DNA of 64,000 bases from Neoceratodus forsteri (taxonomy: Eukaryota; Chordata; Ceratodontiformes; Ceratodontidae), in contig CM057453.1 in NCBI GenBank assembly GCA_016271365.2, positions 1,088,281,001-1,088,345,000 of the forward strand. Reading direction: 5' to 3'. Both the position numbers and the translations under genes were made by a program. The notes beneath the pieces are model-generated. The model searched no databases. It was not told where the DNA came from and worked only from the letters and a program-made list of their open reading frames with translations. Shown in pieces: positions 23,150 to 34,479 of the stretch. The number at the start of each line of letters is the position of its first letter. The first letter of the stretch is position 1.

Positions 23150-23661
23150 TCCTGCTGAGATGGAGTCCGTCCCAACAATAGAGGTTTGATTTACCATAAA
23201 AGTCCTCCCAGTGAGTTATACATTGTATATCTTGTTTAAGACACCAACATCTCAACCAATTATTTATTTCTCCATTTTACATTGTTGGGAAAGATTTGCT
23301 CTTGAATAGGCAAGATTTCAGATAGGACTACCTCACATCCTAAATCCAATAATTTGTTTGTAAATGCAACATAATCTTCTTTTAGTTTTTGAGAAGAATC
23401 CTTTAGAACATTATTGGCTCCTATGTGAACTATTACCAAAGGTTTAAAACCTGAGTTTTGTAAGATGTTGCTGGACATCTCTGTGATGTCAGTAATGCCA
23501 GCACCCCTGAAGCTTGAAAGAGTTCTATTTGTGTTGTCAGGGTTGCAAATGATTCTATCAATACGTTTGATGATAGAGTCTCCTAGCACTATAACCTGTC
23601 TTTTTTTGCAAACATCATCTTGATTTAGGTCCAAGTTGTCACAATTTTCTAGTGAAATCAA
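23150..23661 (-). pseudogene. CR1-1 ORF1 SGNH/esterase domain, one frameshift
   Basis: CR1 ORF1 proteins are known to carry an SGNH-hydrolase (GDSL esterase) domain, thought to act on lipid or membrane contacts during RNP trafficking. Here QVIVLGDSIIKRID provides the nucleophile Ser block, SSFRGAGITD the Gly region and IVHIGANNVLKDSS the Asn block. After a single frameshift near 23262 the frame continues through INNWLRCWCLKQ to CWDGLHLSRR, the C-terminal Asp-x-x-His pair. All catalytic blocks are visible, so the domain decayed late. Confidence 0.85.
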
Positions 23662-23703
23662 GGATTTACATCAACTTGGTCATGTTTTTTGGCCTCTCTG
23701 GTG

Positions 23704-24399
23704 TCAGTAACATTTTGTAGATTGCTGGGGAAAAAGAGGTGAAGAATTAAACTCTGTATTTGAAAGATTCATATTTGTTATAGTAAATATTGGGTTTTCT
23801 ATGTTTTCAAAATTTTCAGAAATGGGAACACTTATTGTTTCTGGATCATGGCCTGTATCCGAAATATATGTTAAGGGATCAAAGGAATTGAAAGTAGAAA
23901 CCGTAAACTGGTTTGCTCTTCTGCCCTTTTTTGGATTTTTTTGAATTTGTAAAGTGTACCAATCTTCATCTGCATTATCAGATGGATCTTCTTCCCTTGT
24001 TCTCTTAACACTAACTTTTTTCTTTTCTTTTTGTGCAGGGGGTATTTCAATAGGTTCTTGACAAGTGGTGATAATTTTGTTTGCCTTCTGGCATTTTGAT
24101 AATGGTCTAAGTTTTTTTCCCTGACGTTTGGGCTTTTTGCCTACCACATGTACTTTGGTGGGTTGGGAAATATCACTAATTTGATTTTTAAATCTACTAG
24201 ACATTTCCTGTTGGCTGGTCTCTAAAAAGCTTAACCTATTGTTAAACAATTCCAATTCGGCAGTTAAATCATGGTTAACTTTACATTTAACACAGGTAAA
24301 GGGCAAGGTGAAGTTGTTTATCTCAGATATTAAGTACATATTACAGGATTGACATCTGCAACCAAAGCACTCTTTGTTTATTTGGATAATATCTTCCAT
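23704..24399 (-). pseudogene. CR1-1 ORF1 N-terminal zinc-binding and basic region
   Basis: The frame begins MEDIIQINKECFGCRCQSC and continues to FTCVKCKVN, a paired-cysteine cluster like the PHD-type zinc region reported in CR1 ORF1. A short helical segment (LELFNNRLSFLETSQQEM) and a long lysine/arginine-rich region (VVGKKPKRQGKKLRPLSKCQ, KKVSVKRTREED, KNPKKGRRANQ) follow, consistent with nucleic-acid binding or nuclear entry. The stop at 23704 and a frame change separate it from the esterase. Confidence 0.75.
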
Positions 24400-24639
24400 A
24401 TTTTACGTAGTAAGTTTAACTCCAAGATGATATATTACAGTTTATGAAGGTATTTGACTTCTCAAGCTGTCTGTTGAACAAAATACAGTAAAGCTTAAAA
24501 CAAGCTACAATAGAGTATAGGAATAGTATTGATTGTCTGGAAAACACAAAGTCACCTTCCAACTTCTTCCACCTATGGACGCTGACAGACGCCGCTGGCC
24601 TCTGCCCGCGTCGCCTCCGCTCCGTGCTCAACTCCGCTC

Positions 24640-25283
24640 GCTGGAGCTGACAGTTATGTAGCGCTATCGCGCTGATGTCACCAGTTGCTATGGTGATCAA
24701 CGGAGACAACAAAGCAAAACAGTGGGGCCGGGCAATGTATATAGCTTGCCTTTATAAAGGCAAGTTAGCCAACACCAAAAGCAGCTGCAAAGGGCTGCCT
24801 TTTGAGCACTGAGGAGCAATGCCTGCCCAGTTTTCCAAGCCCTCTAAAAGGGGGTTTAAAAAACACCTCTACACTGATTTCCCTGTCAAAACAGTCCTTG
24901 AATTTAAACAGTAGGCAGTACCTGTTAGCAATGCAGAGAGACTAGAGATGAGCTAAAAAGCCTCTGAGCCCACAGTTTATAGCCCTATTAGCTGACGTCA
25001 CCAGTTGCTATGGTGATCAAAGGAGACAACAAAGCAAAACAGTGGGACCGGCAATGTATAGCTCGCCTTTATAAAGGCGAGTTAGCCAACACCAAAAGCA
25101 GCTGCAAAGGGCTGCCTTTTGAGCACTGAGGAGCAATGCCTGCCCAGTTTTCCAAGCCCTCTAAAAGGGGGTTTAAAAAACACTGATTTCCCTGTCAAAA
25201 CAGTCCTTGAATTTAAACAGTAGGCAGTACCTGTCAGCAATGCAGAGAAACTAGGAGATGAGCTAAAAAGCTCTTTGGAGTTG
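24640..25283 (-). promoter_or_regulatory. CR1-1 5' UTR: two tandem about-320-bp units with X-box/CRE motifs
   Basis: The block starting GTCACCAGTTGCTATGG recurs with period 320 (24677 and 24997). The following 280 bp is nearly identical in both units, including AAAGGCTGCC/GGGCTGCCTTT and CTAAAAGGGGGTTTAAAAAA. On the sense (minus) strand each unit reads ATCACCATAGCAAC, an RFX X-box-like site, then TGG and TGACGTCA (CRE; TGACATCA in the unit nearest ORF1). GCTATAAAC lies about 25 bp further in the distal unit. Tandem 5' monomers carrying promoters are known in mouse L1. Promoter activity here is inferred. Confidence 0.6.
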
Positions 25284-25299
25284 TGTCTGAGCAACTTGT

Positions 25300-26545
25300 G
25301 GATCATTTGGAGGGTAACAGTTTTTTAGCTATTCCAGTTGGTGTCCATCAGCGTTGTAGTACTGAGACAGCTCTGGTCATGGTCTGCAATGATCTCCACC
25401 TGGCAAGTACTTGAGAAATTCCCATCTTGAGTCATCATGACCTATCATCAGCTTTTAACACTGCCCCTTTCCCTGCAATGTCCACAATGTATTTGTTACT
25501 ACTGGGGGAGACCATTGTGTGCTACAACATGAGTTCACACTGTTATGCAGATTACACCCAGCTGTATCTGTCCTTTACACCTAATCAGAATGAATCAGTT
25601 CTTGTATTAGTACAACTTCTGGAAGACATCAGAACCTAGATGACCTCCAGCTGACTGGTGCTTAACTGGAGAAGGCAGAATTGCTACTGGTGGGGTCAGA
25701 TTGGTGGCTATCAGTACTCCAGTGTAGTCTCAAGCTCTCCATGCTTGAAGGGATTCAGCTTAATGTGATAAGGGAAGTTCACATTCTGAGAGTAGACCTC
25801 AGCAATCAACCATCACTTGAAACTGACGTGGCAGCCATGGTTAAAGAGCTGTTTCTACCATCTGAAAAATATCAACAGGCTGCCAATCTTTTGTGATATT
25901 TGTGATCTACATATGTTGGTGCAGGCCTTTTTGTCTGTGAAGTTGGATTCCTGCAATGTGCTCTACAAGGGCTTATCTGTCAATCAGGTTTGTCCCTCTG
26001 CAGCTAGTCCAGAGCATGGGAGAAAGGCTTCTGACCTCCATCTAGAAGTCAGATCATATTACTCCTTCACTAAGCACTGTGAGCTGGCTGATGGTTAGGT
26101 GGTAGACTGACTGTAAGGTTCTTCTACTTACATTCAAAGTTGCATACTTAAAGTTTACAACAGATTGAACATTCACAACTGTAGCCCGTCCTGTGCAATA
26201 CTCTTCTGATTAGCATCTGCCTGTCTACCTTTATTGGTCTGTTTAATCCAGACTGAAAATATTTCTGCTGTACCAGGCCTTCCTGGACTCTGTTTTATGA
26301 TAGATACTAATTTTTATGCTCCAATATGTTTGAAAGATTTTTCCTACTAGTTACTGTGGTTGAATCAGTACTGCTTTTTTCTCTTCTTTTTATGTTGTTG
26401 ATAATGTGCTTATGTATAGTTAATTGTGTCTATGTTCTGTCCCTGTCTCTCTTCCTGAACTTATTGTTTCACAAGTTGTCTGATCTCTGTAAAAGTGCTA
26501 GAGAAACAAAACCTTACTACTACTATTACTACTACTACTGTATAT
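25300..26545 (+). mobile_element. degenerate L2-like LINE RT remnant
   Basis: Scattered motifs appear in shifting frames. The finger block HQRCSTETALVMV lies near 25350, a decayed DDTQLYLSF-type palm box (TPSCICPLHL/QLYLSFTPNQ) near 25555-25580, and RLDSCNVLYKGLS near 25940-25980. A LLTFKVAYLKF-like segment lies near 26120. The copy ends in a TAC/ACT-type trinucleotide run. It is much older than LINE-A or the L1, with stops throughout. Confidence 0.65.
26511..26541. repeat. (TAC)n microsatellite at the LINE 3' end
   Basis: An imperfect TAC/ACT trinucleotide run directly follows AAACAAAACC, apparently the simple-repeat tail of the L2-like copy. Confidence 0.8.
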
Positions 26546-27785
26546 CTACTCCCTATAGAATACAGAGATATATAGTAGCATACCATTCTCAGCCCCTAGA
26601 ACCACAGAGTACAGGTTGGGTGTCCAGTACAACAGGTTCTGAAGGTTTCCTGCTCAGCACTGCATGTTGAACAGCTAACGTGTATGGCTGAATCCTTACA
26701 CAGACATGGGTTACCACTAGTACAAAATGCTCCACATTCGTATACACTCCCCAGCCCCCACATACTGTACCTTACAGCCCTCTTCATCACTGTTCCTACC
26801 CCTATTCTCTAAGATCATCTGAAGCAGCAAGCTGGAGGGCACCGACAATTGGAAAGGCTTTAGGCCATCTCCTTCTCAAGCCCAGAAAAATGGAAAAGCA
26901 TGTCAGCCCCAATTTACAAACCCCTAACCTTCACACTTTTCAAAAGCTGCAGATTGAACAGTTTAAGTATCCATGTAGATGCCCTCTCATTAGCCCTCCC
27001 ATATTTACTAATTTGTGTGGAATACTAGTGTACTCTACTTCCTTTCAAATCTCTGTACTGTTTGTGTGCATAAAAGGGTTTATACAATTATTGTTAGAGT
27101 TTTTACTGGAAGATAAATCTGTTTATCTCACTAGCTTTGATTCAGCTAAACACTGATCAGAATCTAAGGGATGTCACAATAAAAATGCACTGATCTGCAA
27201 TTAAGCAGAATGCAGGGACCCTCAAGATGCTGCCGGTGCTACTTTCCATTTAAACCAAAAATTGCAAGACAGTTTCATTCTCCTGAAAATGAAATAGCAT
27301 AAGGATGTATGCACCCATTTTTATTGTGGCATCTTTTAGATTAATTGTATAAAAACAGAAAATTGCTGTTTGATTGTCCTCAGTAAAAGGCCACTCTGCA
27401 TTATTGCACATTCTCCTAACACAGCTAGTTATGTGTACCTGATGGAAAATTGTCTATTTCGTGCTCCATGCTTCCATGCTTTGAGGGTAAAGCCGGTAGT
27501 CTGAACGATGATGCGGAGATGACGTCAGTAAATATGTCAGCACAAAAGAGATTTGCTTAGATAATATCCCTACAGAAATGTAGTTTCCTATTATAGCATA
27601 AATGCTGTGTAGTTCTAATATTACAAAAGTGACATTTCTCTTCACCTAGTAAATGAAGTCAGTGAGCGGCTGACAACTCGACTGCATTCATTCCCCCCAC
27701 ACAAATATTCAGTGATCACAAGATCTATACAGATAGCAATAAAATAAGATAAACTGTATTTTGACATAACTAAAATAATTTGAAA
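26546..27785. other. unannotated spacer
   Basis: No coding similarity or clear repeat seen. AT-rich throughout. Confidence 0.5.
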
Positions 27786-28377
27786 TGTTTCTTACAAATG
27801 TGTAAGATGATGAGAATGAGCCTGCAAAATCCCTTCTTGTCCAACTGAGATGTAAAACCAAAATGAGGGAGAATACTTTCTCTAGCTGGGCCCCTAAACT
27901 ATGGAACTTCCTTCCACTGAGTCTAAGAATCTCCCCTTCTCCACATGGCTTGAAACATGAGCTTCATATGGCTCTTCTAAGCTCTGAACCCTGCTCCTCT
28001 TCTCTATCCACTCACTCCTTTACTGGTTCCTCCTGGTTGCCTACCGGTTCCAACCTCTACTACTCTCAAACCTGCCTGGAAATCTTGCTATTTACTCTCT
28101 TCTAGCACTTACTCACTAGTTAAATGACTTATGACTGTTAGTTATTTGCACTTATATTCCTGTTTAGTTACTACATATAGATGCCTGGAAATGTACTGTC
28201 ATTGCTGAAAATTTTGTATAAGTGTACTATGTCTGACTTCTACTTGTTCCCATGAAATTTTGTTGTATCTACTATTGTCTACATACCCTTTGTTGTAATC
28301 TCCCGGGTCGTACCTGAAAATAGGCAGCTATGCTGTCTAGTCTACCTACCCGGTTAACAAAAACTAAATAAATAAAA
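27786..28377 (+). mobile_element. L2-like LINE 3' end (family X tail)
   Basis: The frame 27863-28105 reads ENTFSSWAPKLWNFLPLSLR and then LKHELHMALL, the conserved end of L2/CR1-group proteins. The 3' UTR closes with CCTGAAAATAGGCAG, a TGTCTAGT block, TACCCGGTTAACAAAA and AAATAAATAAA. The same tail occurs on the minus strand at 46683-46790 and 60265-60360. Strongly 5'-truncated. Confidence 0.75.
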
Positions 28378-28766
28378 TAAAATACATCTCTTCAGCTAGG
28401 ACTGTCAAATGGGCACTGACGTGGAGTAAAAAAAAAAAGAGGGGGGATTTCAAGTGCATCACTTTAGAGGGTGTGAGAGCCTGTTTTGCCAACAGCCTTC
28501 AGTGCAGATGTTTCCAGGGAAGGAGGGTGGTTGGGAGCGATCACTGTTGTGATCTCCATGACAACCTCTCAAGATCTGATCATTGCAGTCCACCATGGGG
28601 ATGACTTCGAAGAGCCTGAGTGAGCTTGCCAGAAGAAGTAACAATAAAAAAGTCCTGAATAAATCAGAAGATTTTTTAAACTGCACAGAAACAATGGGCA
28701 AATGTTACACTGCCAGGAGTATCAGTGTGACAAACTCATATTAATTTTATAAACCTGCCATGTGAT
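28378..28766. other. unannotated spacer
   Basis: Contains a poly(A) run near 28430 and nothing else recognisable. Confidence 0.5.
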
Positions 28767-28903
28767 GGCCTTACATTGAATATGTTATATATCTGCACTT
28801 GCGGTGTTTAACCTCAGTGCACTCACTCATAGTTGCGCCACTCATGAGTTCACAGAGGTCAAACACAACTTGTGTAGATAAATACCATATTCAATGTAAA
28901 GCC
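28767..28903. mobile_element. short hairpin MITE (about 137 bp)
   Basis: GGCCTTACATTGAATATG at the left is matched by the complement of CATATTCAATGTAAAGCC at the right. The similarity continues inward, with GTGTTTAACCTC against GTGTTTGACCTC, to near the centre. No coding capacity. Confidence 0.6.
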
Positions 28904-29743
28904 TACAAATATTCCCTATAACTTCAACACCCTTATCTGCTGTATAAATAATTATCCTCCACTGCTGCTATAGTATTTCTTGTACTGGAAATAACTTGCG
29001 TACATGTTTTATTTTGGAGCTGGTACTTATGTATCCTGTTGTACTACACTATAAACTAAACATTTTTTGTATCCTGCTGTGCCAATCTACTGCCCTCGCT
29101 CTAATGAGACATTGTTTTCTCTTGGGAAAATCCCACCATCTGTCTTGAAGTAAGTTTCAAATATTTTATAGGCTATTCTCTAACTCAGTTTTTTTATTGA
29201 ATGTTTCCAGGGTTCTATTGTTTGTCTATGTTCCTGAGTGTTTACTGATGATTATAAAATTAGTTGGAAATGCCCTACTTTCTGAGTGGCTAAATAGGTT
29301 CTGAGACCCATATGTTAATGCCCCTGAAATTCACAGGTTGGAACAAGGTTAGGCAGTGGGATTTGGAATGTGGGCAAATCATGTACAGAGTTCAGGAACC
29401 ACCTCACTCATCCATGATAGTCATCACCCACGTGGCTGCCACCTTTACTCTCTGAACAACTTCAGCAAGGCTTAAAAACTTAAACTCCTTTAAATTAAAA
29501 AATAAACATCATTGTCTCTCATGATTCCCTCCTTCCACCCATAAAGAAATATACAAAATTAAATACTATTTACATTTTTAATTTCTGGTGTTTATTTGGT
29601 GACAATGAAACATCTTCCTCCTATCCTTACCAGCTTGCCATAGCAATCTCTGCCCTTGCAGAAATATAAATGCACTGTAAACATGCAGAATGCATGTCAC
29701 ATGCTTAATTGTGCAATGTCTGCATGCAGTTCGCATACACAAA
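28904..29743. other. unannotated spacer
   Basis: AT-rich, no recognisable element. Confidence 0.5.
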
Positions 29744-29962
29744 GGTTCGCATGCTGCAAGCTTGACATGTGTGCATCAGGTAAGCTGGTGTGAACATCTT
29801 CTAAAAACTTACATCAGGTTCACGTATATTGCACGCTTGACATGAGTGCAGCAGTTAAGCTGGTGTGAACATCATTTAAATATCACATCATGTTCACATG
29901 CTGCACACTTGCCATGTATGCAGCAGCTAAGCTGGTGAAAATCTCATCTAAAAACACATCAG
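29744..29962. repeat. three tandem about-73-bp units
   Basis: Units start at 29744, 29817 and 29891, each beginning G/TGTTCGCATGCTGCA or similar. Each continues with CTTGACATG, a GTAAGCTGGTGTGAA-like block and AACACATCA. Divergence of roughly a fifth between units indicates an old minisatellite. Confidence 0.8.
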
Positions 29963-31784
29963 TTTCTATTTCTTATACTGCTAGCAATAGGAGTCATTAA
30001 AATACGTGTGTATTTGAATTCTCATAACGATTAGGTAAACTTATTAATTCTGATACTTTTGCAAGTTGTTTCATGGCTTTTGATTTTTGTCATTAAATTG
30101 CCATTAATTTGTAAAGTATTGTCTGCTTACTGCATTAAATGCCTAGGATATTGCCAGTCAACATCCCCCATTCCAGATGTTGTGAAGCCTATCCTTTTTG
30201 CTTTGGACCATGCAAATCCCTTATGCATATTTAGTGCTACAAATGTGTTTCTCCAAGACTGTTTCATCTCACTTATTTTCCCTTTGTCATCCTGTATTGA
30301 GCATATACACTGTGGCAATGCTTACCACTCTTTGTGCTGAGTAGAGTCTTGGAAGCATGCACCATAGCACACATTTTGTCACTGAAATGAGAGACATGGA
30401 CACTCAAAATGAGGGACAATGAAGGACATTAACCCACATGATGATCAGGACACATCATGAAACATGAAGATAGAGTACTTCAGAACACAGTGGAAACAAT
30501 TGCATTAGCACCTGAGAATGAATTTCTACCATTAGACAGGAGTGCCAATTAGGTGGGGCAGAGGGGGAAGTTGTCCCCCCCCCTTGTTGTTCCTAGGTTG
30601 TTCTTATGGTGTGGCAATAAGTGCCCGCCTGGCCTGTGTGTGTTCACGTTGCAGGTACTCTCCAGACTCAACGATGTCTGTATTGTGTTGCCCACTCTCT
30701 TCACCTATTAGAGGTGGCACCATCACATGTGATGTGGATGAGCTCCAGCCAAGAAAGAGTGCATGAACCTTGCAAATGCGTCACTGTCTTTCCTGCCACA
30801 GAGTAGACAGACCGCACACTACAGCTTCGAGGAGTCAGTGAGCACTGACCTCTCAGTAGCAGTGTTGTGGCAGCATATTTGTGTTGTTCTGCTCTTAGTG
30901 AGTCTTCATCTCCCCTGGTAGTTGAAGGAGCAGAGAGTGAGCTAGAAGTTAACTCAAGACTAGGCTACCTACTCATGCTACTAGGCTCACCTTGCAAATA
31001 AAAACAGTTACCAGTGACAGTGGGGTGGGTGGCCTTCATAGGTCTTGATAAGTGCAGTGCAGTGTGGCAGTAGCCACTGCAGCAACCATGCAAGAAGTAA
31101 GCAACCCAGGCTGGGTGGGTTCAGTTGGTGAGGTGACTTGGTTGTGGACCACGTTGGGGACCTGTGATGGTCAGTTCTAGCATCCATCTTCTGGTGGAAG
31201 GAGGGGGGGAGTGGACTGAAAACTGGGCTGGTGGCACACTATGCCAGGCTGCATGTTCTGGCCATATGGCCAGGTAAGTAAAAGCAAATATGTATTTTTT
31301 TTTTTACGGAGGGTTTGGGGAAGGAGGAAGGACTGACATATTGATGCGTTTTTCAAATTTCTTCACTTTTGGGCTGATTCATGACCCATAGGGGATGGGT
31401 ATTGAATGGAATAGAGTCAGGAAGAAAAATTGGGACAAAGTTATTTTTGGAGGGTGGGGGGGGCAGAACTTCAGCCAGGAAATAAAATAGGTTAGAAACT
31501 GTTTGGGTTTAAGTCCAAATCTGATGCACTGCTCCAGGGCATATACAGATGAATCTTATACATTTGAATTTTTCCATATTTGCATAGCACTTTTCAGTCA
31601 AAAGAAATAAGTTGTACTTTTTAGAGATGTTACAGACATTCTAGAGCTGTCCCTTGCATTTATGGACAAGTATGGTATGCATAGACTCTTGGAGCCTCAC
31701 TATAGTCAGGCTTATGCCCCCTTCCCCCCCAGTGAAGCTGACCTCCATATCCCCACACTCAGGCACATTATGACAAAGGGCAAA
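29963..31784. other. unannotated spacer
   Basis: No element ends, RT motifs or tandem arrays seen. A C-run at 30574-30583 and a T-run near 31291 are the only low-complexity features. Confidence 0.5.
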
Positions 31785-32010
31785 GGAGACTGCAGGGGTG
31801 CTCACCATTGAAATTAATGGGGTATTTTTTTATTACTATTTTATACATTATTGATGGAGAGATGGATATTAATGAAGGCCACTGCTCAACTAACAAGGGC
31901 CTTGTTAGTAAAACAGTGGCCTTCATTATTCTCCAACTTACCATCATAACATATAAAATAGTAATGGAAAATAATTCCATTCATTTCAAGGGAGTACGCT
32001 CCAGCACTCT
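31785..32010. mobile_element. palindromic MITE centred near 31898
   Basis: TTGAAATTAATGG and ATTACTATTTTATA on the left are matched in inverse by CCATTCATTTCAA and TATAAAATAGTAAT on the right. The centre GAAGGCCACTG...CAGTGGCCTTC encloses a GGGCC-type loop. The two opposite-strand frames here encode similar peptides (ITILYVM and ITILYII), which is what a palindrome produces. Outer ends are not well defined. Confidence 0.65.
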
Positions 32011-32510
32011 GACCCATGGACATAATCTCTTAAAGACTCCTGCCTCTGGCTCCCTAGTACTCAAGTAAGAGGCTTTTTACTTATATCTATAGTTGGTGGG
32101 TGGTCTGTAGCAGCATGGCTGTACCCACTATAGTGTGTGTGTGTGTATGGGGGGGACTGGCCATGTGAGAGAGAATGTGTGTGTGTGTGTGTGTGTGTGT
32201 GTTGGATTATTGCTACTTTTGTGTTTGCACCTTAAAGTCTGTTTGCGTGGAAGCATTCAAAACTATAGAGAAAAAATAGTAGGAGTACAGGCCAGACAGA
32301 AGTAATTAAGTGGTTTTGTGGGTAAGTTTGTGTATAGGGGTGGGAAAAAAACACATGTGTTTCCATTGGTATGTGTACTACAGTTCAACTATGAAAATGA
32401 GATGAGGGAGAGAAGAAAACTGAAATGCATAACAGTGGCTACAAGCATGCTGCATGCATGAAAATGTATTCAGATGCAGTATGTATTGAAGTACAAGTGA
32501 GCCATATGTG
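32011..32510. repeat. (TG)n microsatellites and spacer
   Basis: GT runs occur at 32133-32148 and 32176-32202. The rest shows no recognisable feature. A short GCATGCATG-rich segment at 32443-32462 resembles the minisatellite region that follows. Confidence 0.7.
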
Positions 32511-32645
32511 TGCAGGCAGTATGGCTTAGTGGGTAAAGGCACTGAACTGCAAGTCAGAAAACTTGGAGGCATGAAGACCTGGGCTTGAATCTCATCAACC
32601 CCCACTTTTATATGGTGTGATACTCTGCAAGTCACTTAACTTTTA
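32511..32645 (+). mobile_element. tRNA-derived MIR/CORE-like SINE
   Basis: TGGCTTAGTGGG (32522-32533) fits the RNA polymerase III A box, and GGCTTGAATCT (32582-32592) fits a decayed B box, with tRNA-like spacing. The 3' part reads CAAGTCACTTAACTT, like the shared core/tail of MIR-type SINEs. It interrupts a GCATGCATG-rich degenerate minisatellite. Confidence 0.65.
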
Positions 32646-33034
32646 TGTGAGCAGTTATCAGTTGCCACATGCATGCAAATTTTCCCAATTTAACATAAAA
32701 ATCATGGTTTCCACACTTGCTGCATGCATGCCATATGTATGCAATCAGTTCCAATTCAACATTTAAATCATACTTGTAGCACGCATATCACTTGACTAGT
32801 TTTATGTGTGCAGCATGAAAACATTTCATGCAATTATTTCTGTAAGGATGATGCCTACCTGCCACAGATAAAACTGAGATCCTGGCTCCATATATGGCCT
32901 ACTCTTGTGTGTGAAGGGGTTGAAAATGCTGCCAGTGATATTCTGCAGAAGTTTGAATTCCTGTATTCCCTGATAAACAGACATCCTGTCTACTGAATTT
33001 TTGGAAAGACAGATAATTGGCAGATGGGGAGGAT
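32646..33034. repeat. degenerate minisatellite, then spacer
   Basis: Two about-72-bp units (about 32660-32805) contain GCATGCATGC or similar and a CCAATTCAACATTTAAATCAT-like block. They loosely resemble the three-unit array at 29744. The remainder is featureless. Confidence 0.35.
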
Positions 33035-33350
33035 TACTTTTTACAGCTGCATAGTGGAGCAGAGAGAGAGAGAGAAGGGGTCTGTGGAAGCATGTGACTG
33101 GATAGCTAGACTGTGTCCTTCCACAGTGGAATTGAAGCACATGCGGTCCTCTCCGTTCAGCACATTGCTGTTCCTTTGTGTTCCCCTTCCCCTGTGCCGT
33201 GCTTTATTTTTTCTCCCGTGCTCATTTCTGGCTCACATCTGGCACTAATCTTTGCAATTCAGCACTGAAATAAAGCCTCCCACCACTACAGTATTTTCTG
33301 AAATGATGGCACAAAATGGCGATTCCGTCACTACTTCTACCTCTCGCCGC
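33035..33350 (+). repeat. interspersed repeat R1, copy 1
   Basis: About 310 bp closely matches 43405-43745. Shared blocks include GACTGTGTCCTTCCACAGTG, GAATTGAAGCACATGC and ACAGTATTTTCTGAAA, then CGATGGCACAAAATGGCGAT or nearly so. The two copies preserve a frame containing ARLCPSTVELKHM, but neither has a known domain. It may be an LTR or the 5' UTR of an unrecognised element. Confidence 0.65.
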
Positions 33351-34479
33351 CTTCTCAAATCAAAATTAAAAATATACTTATTTTTAGTGAACACGAATGT
33401 GCCAAGAAATACAAATTCCTAAAATCAGCCCAGTACTCGGGTCTAATGAAACCAAGACTAATAATCGAGTCATCAGCATTTAACACTGCTTCTGTTTTTT
33501 TTTTCTGATCCCTGTAATATTAATCATTTACAAAAAACTGCACCTGTTTTGCTCCCCACAGATGCTGTAGTATGTCTTGGGGATGCTTTGGGTCTCTGTC
33601 TTTAAGGACCATTAGCCCACTTGCCACCTCCCTCTGATGCCCTCCTCCCATCCTGACCTTATGCCAGCCTTGCTCTGCTTTTTGAAATCTCTTTAGTACA
33701 CTCTCTCACTCCAGCATGGGAAGACAGCTCTACTCAGAGCTGCTACTGATTTCTACCTCCTCATCATCAGCAGCACCAAAAAAGGTGAGTGAGACCAGGG
33801 ATGGGTGGGGACTGTCCTTTCCTCCTGTCCTACACAGCACAGTCCTGGATAACAGACAGCAGCTCCTGCAACCCTTTGCTGCTACAGCATTCTGCTTGAA
33901 TAAAGCAAACTTGTTTGGGGGGATCTTGTTGGGGTGGGTTTACAAAGTTAGCATCACACCCTGAGTGCAGCAAACTTTGCTTGCCCCACAAGTGAAGTGG
34001 GTGTCGGGAGAGGATGGGCATTTGTCACCCCATGCTGACTGTGCTTCATGTGGATATTTATTGCTGCAGACACAATCAGAGGCCTTGAAGCATCAGCAGC
34101 GCTGACAGGTAAATGGGGAGAGAGCAAGTTGCCTGTCTGTTGAGGGGACCATGTAGAGTGCACCGGGCACTGGCCAGGCAATCAAACTGTCTCTGTAGGT
34201 CTCTCTGCTTGCCTCCTCCTCCAGTCACATTTCTCTGGCCAGTGAGCAGCAACCCCATGAACAGCAGTCTCTAGCAATCTATTTACTGTATAGTAATGAT
34301 GACTTGTAATGACGATGCTGACCTGGGTTTTACAGAATTTGTATGCTGTGTATAGTTTAGAATGTGTGTATGTTTATTTAAAAGTTGTATCCCAGTTTCA
34401 CTCCAACTGTTGCCCAGGTTATGCAAAATTAACTTTTTGTCTCTCCAGGTAAATTGCATGGAACTGAGCAGCATATGGC
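33351..34479. other. unannotated spacer
   Basis: No recognisable gene or element. Confidence 0.5.

Larger units (their letters stand above)
20134..25283 (-). mobile_element. CR1-1: long CR1 non-LTR retrotransposon
   Basis: Minus-strand element of about 5.1 kb with, in order, tandem 5' units, ORF1 pieces (PHD-like zinc region, SGNH esterase), APE endonuclease, RT and a CR1-type 3' end. The tail repeats CTATGAAC-like octamers (20134-20157), the diagnostic CR1 ending. The length and presence of a 5' UTR suggest an almost full-length insertion. Several frameshifts make it inactive. Confidence 0.9.

Noticed and set aside
24416..24712. A 98-aa frame upstream of CR1-1 ORF1
   Set aside because: It lies in the 5' UTR, overlaps the promoter-like unit and has no domain.
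32511..32600. A functional tRNA gene
   Set aside because: A and B boxes are present, but no clover-leaf or acceptor stem could be formed. The 3' part is SINE-like.
33024..33248. A small protein shared with 43431-43634
   Set aside because: The shared peptide follows from a shared DNA repeat. The frames diverge by indels at both ends, and no start or domain is conserved.
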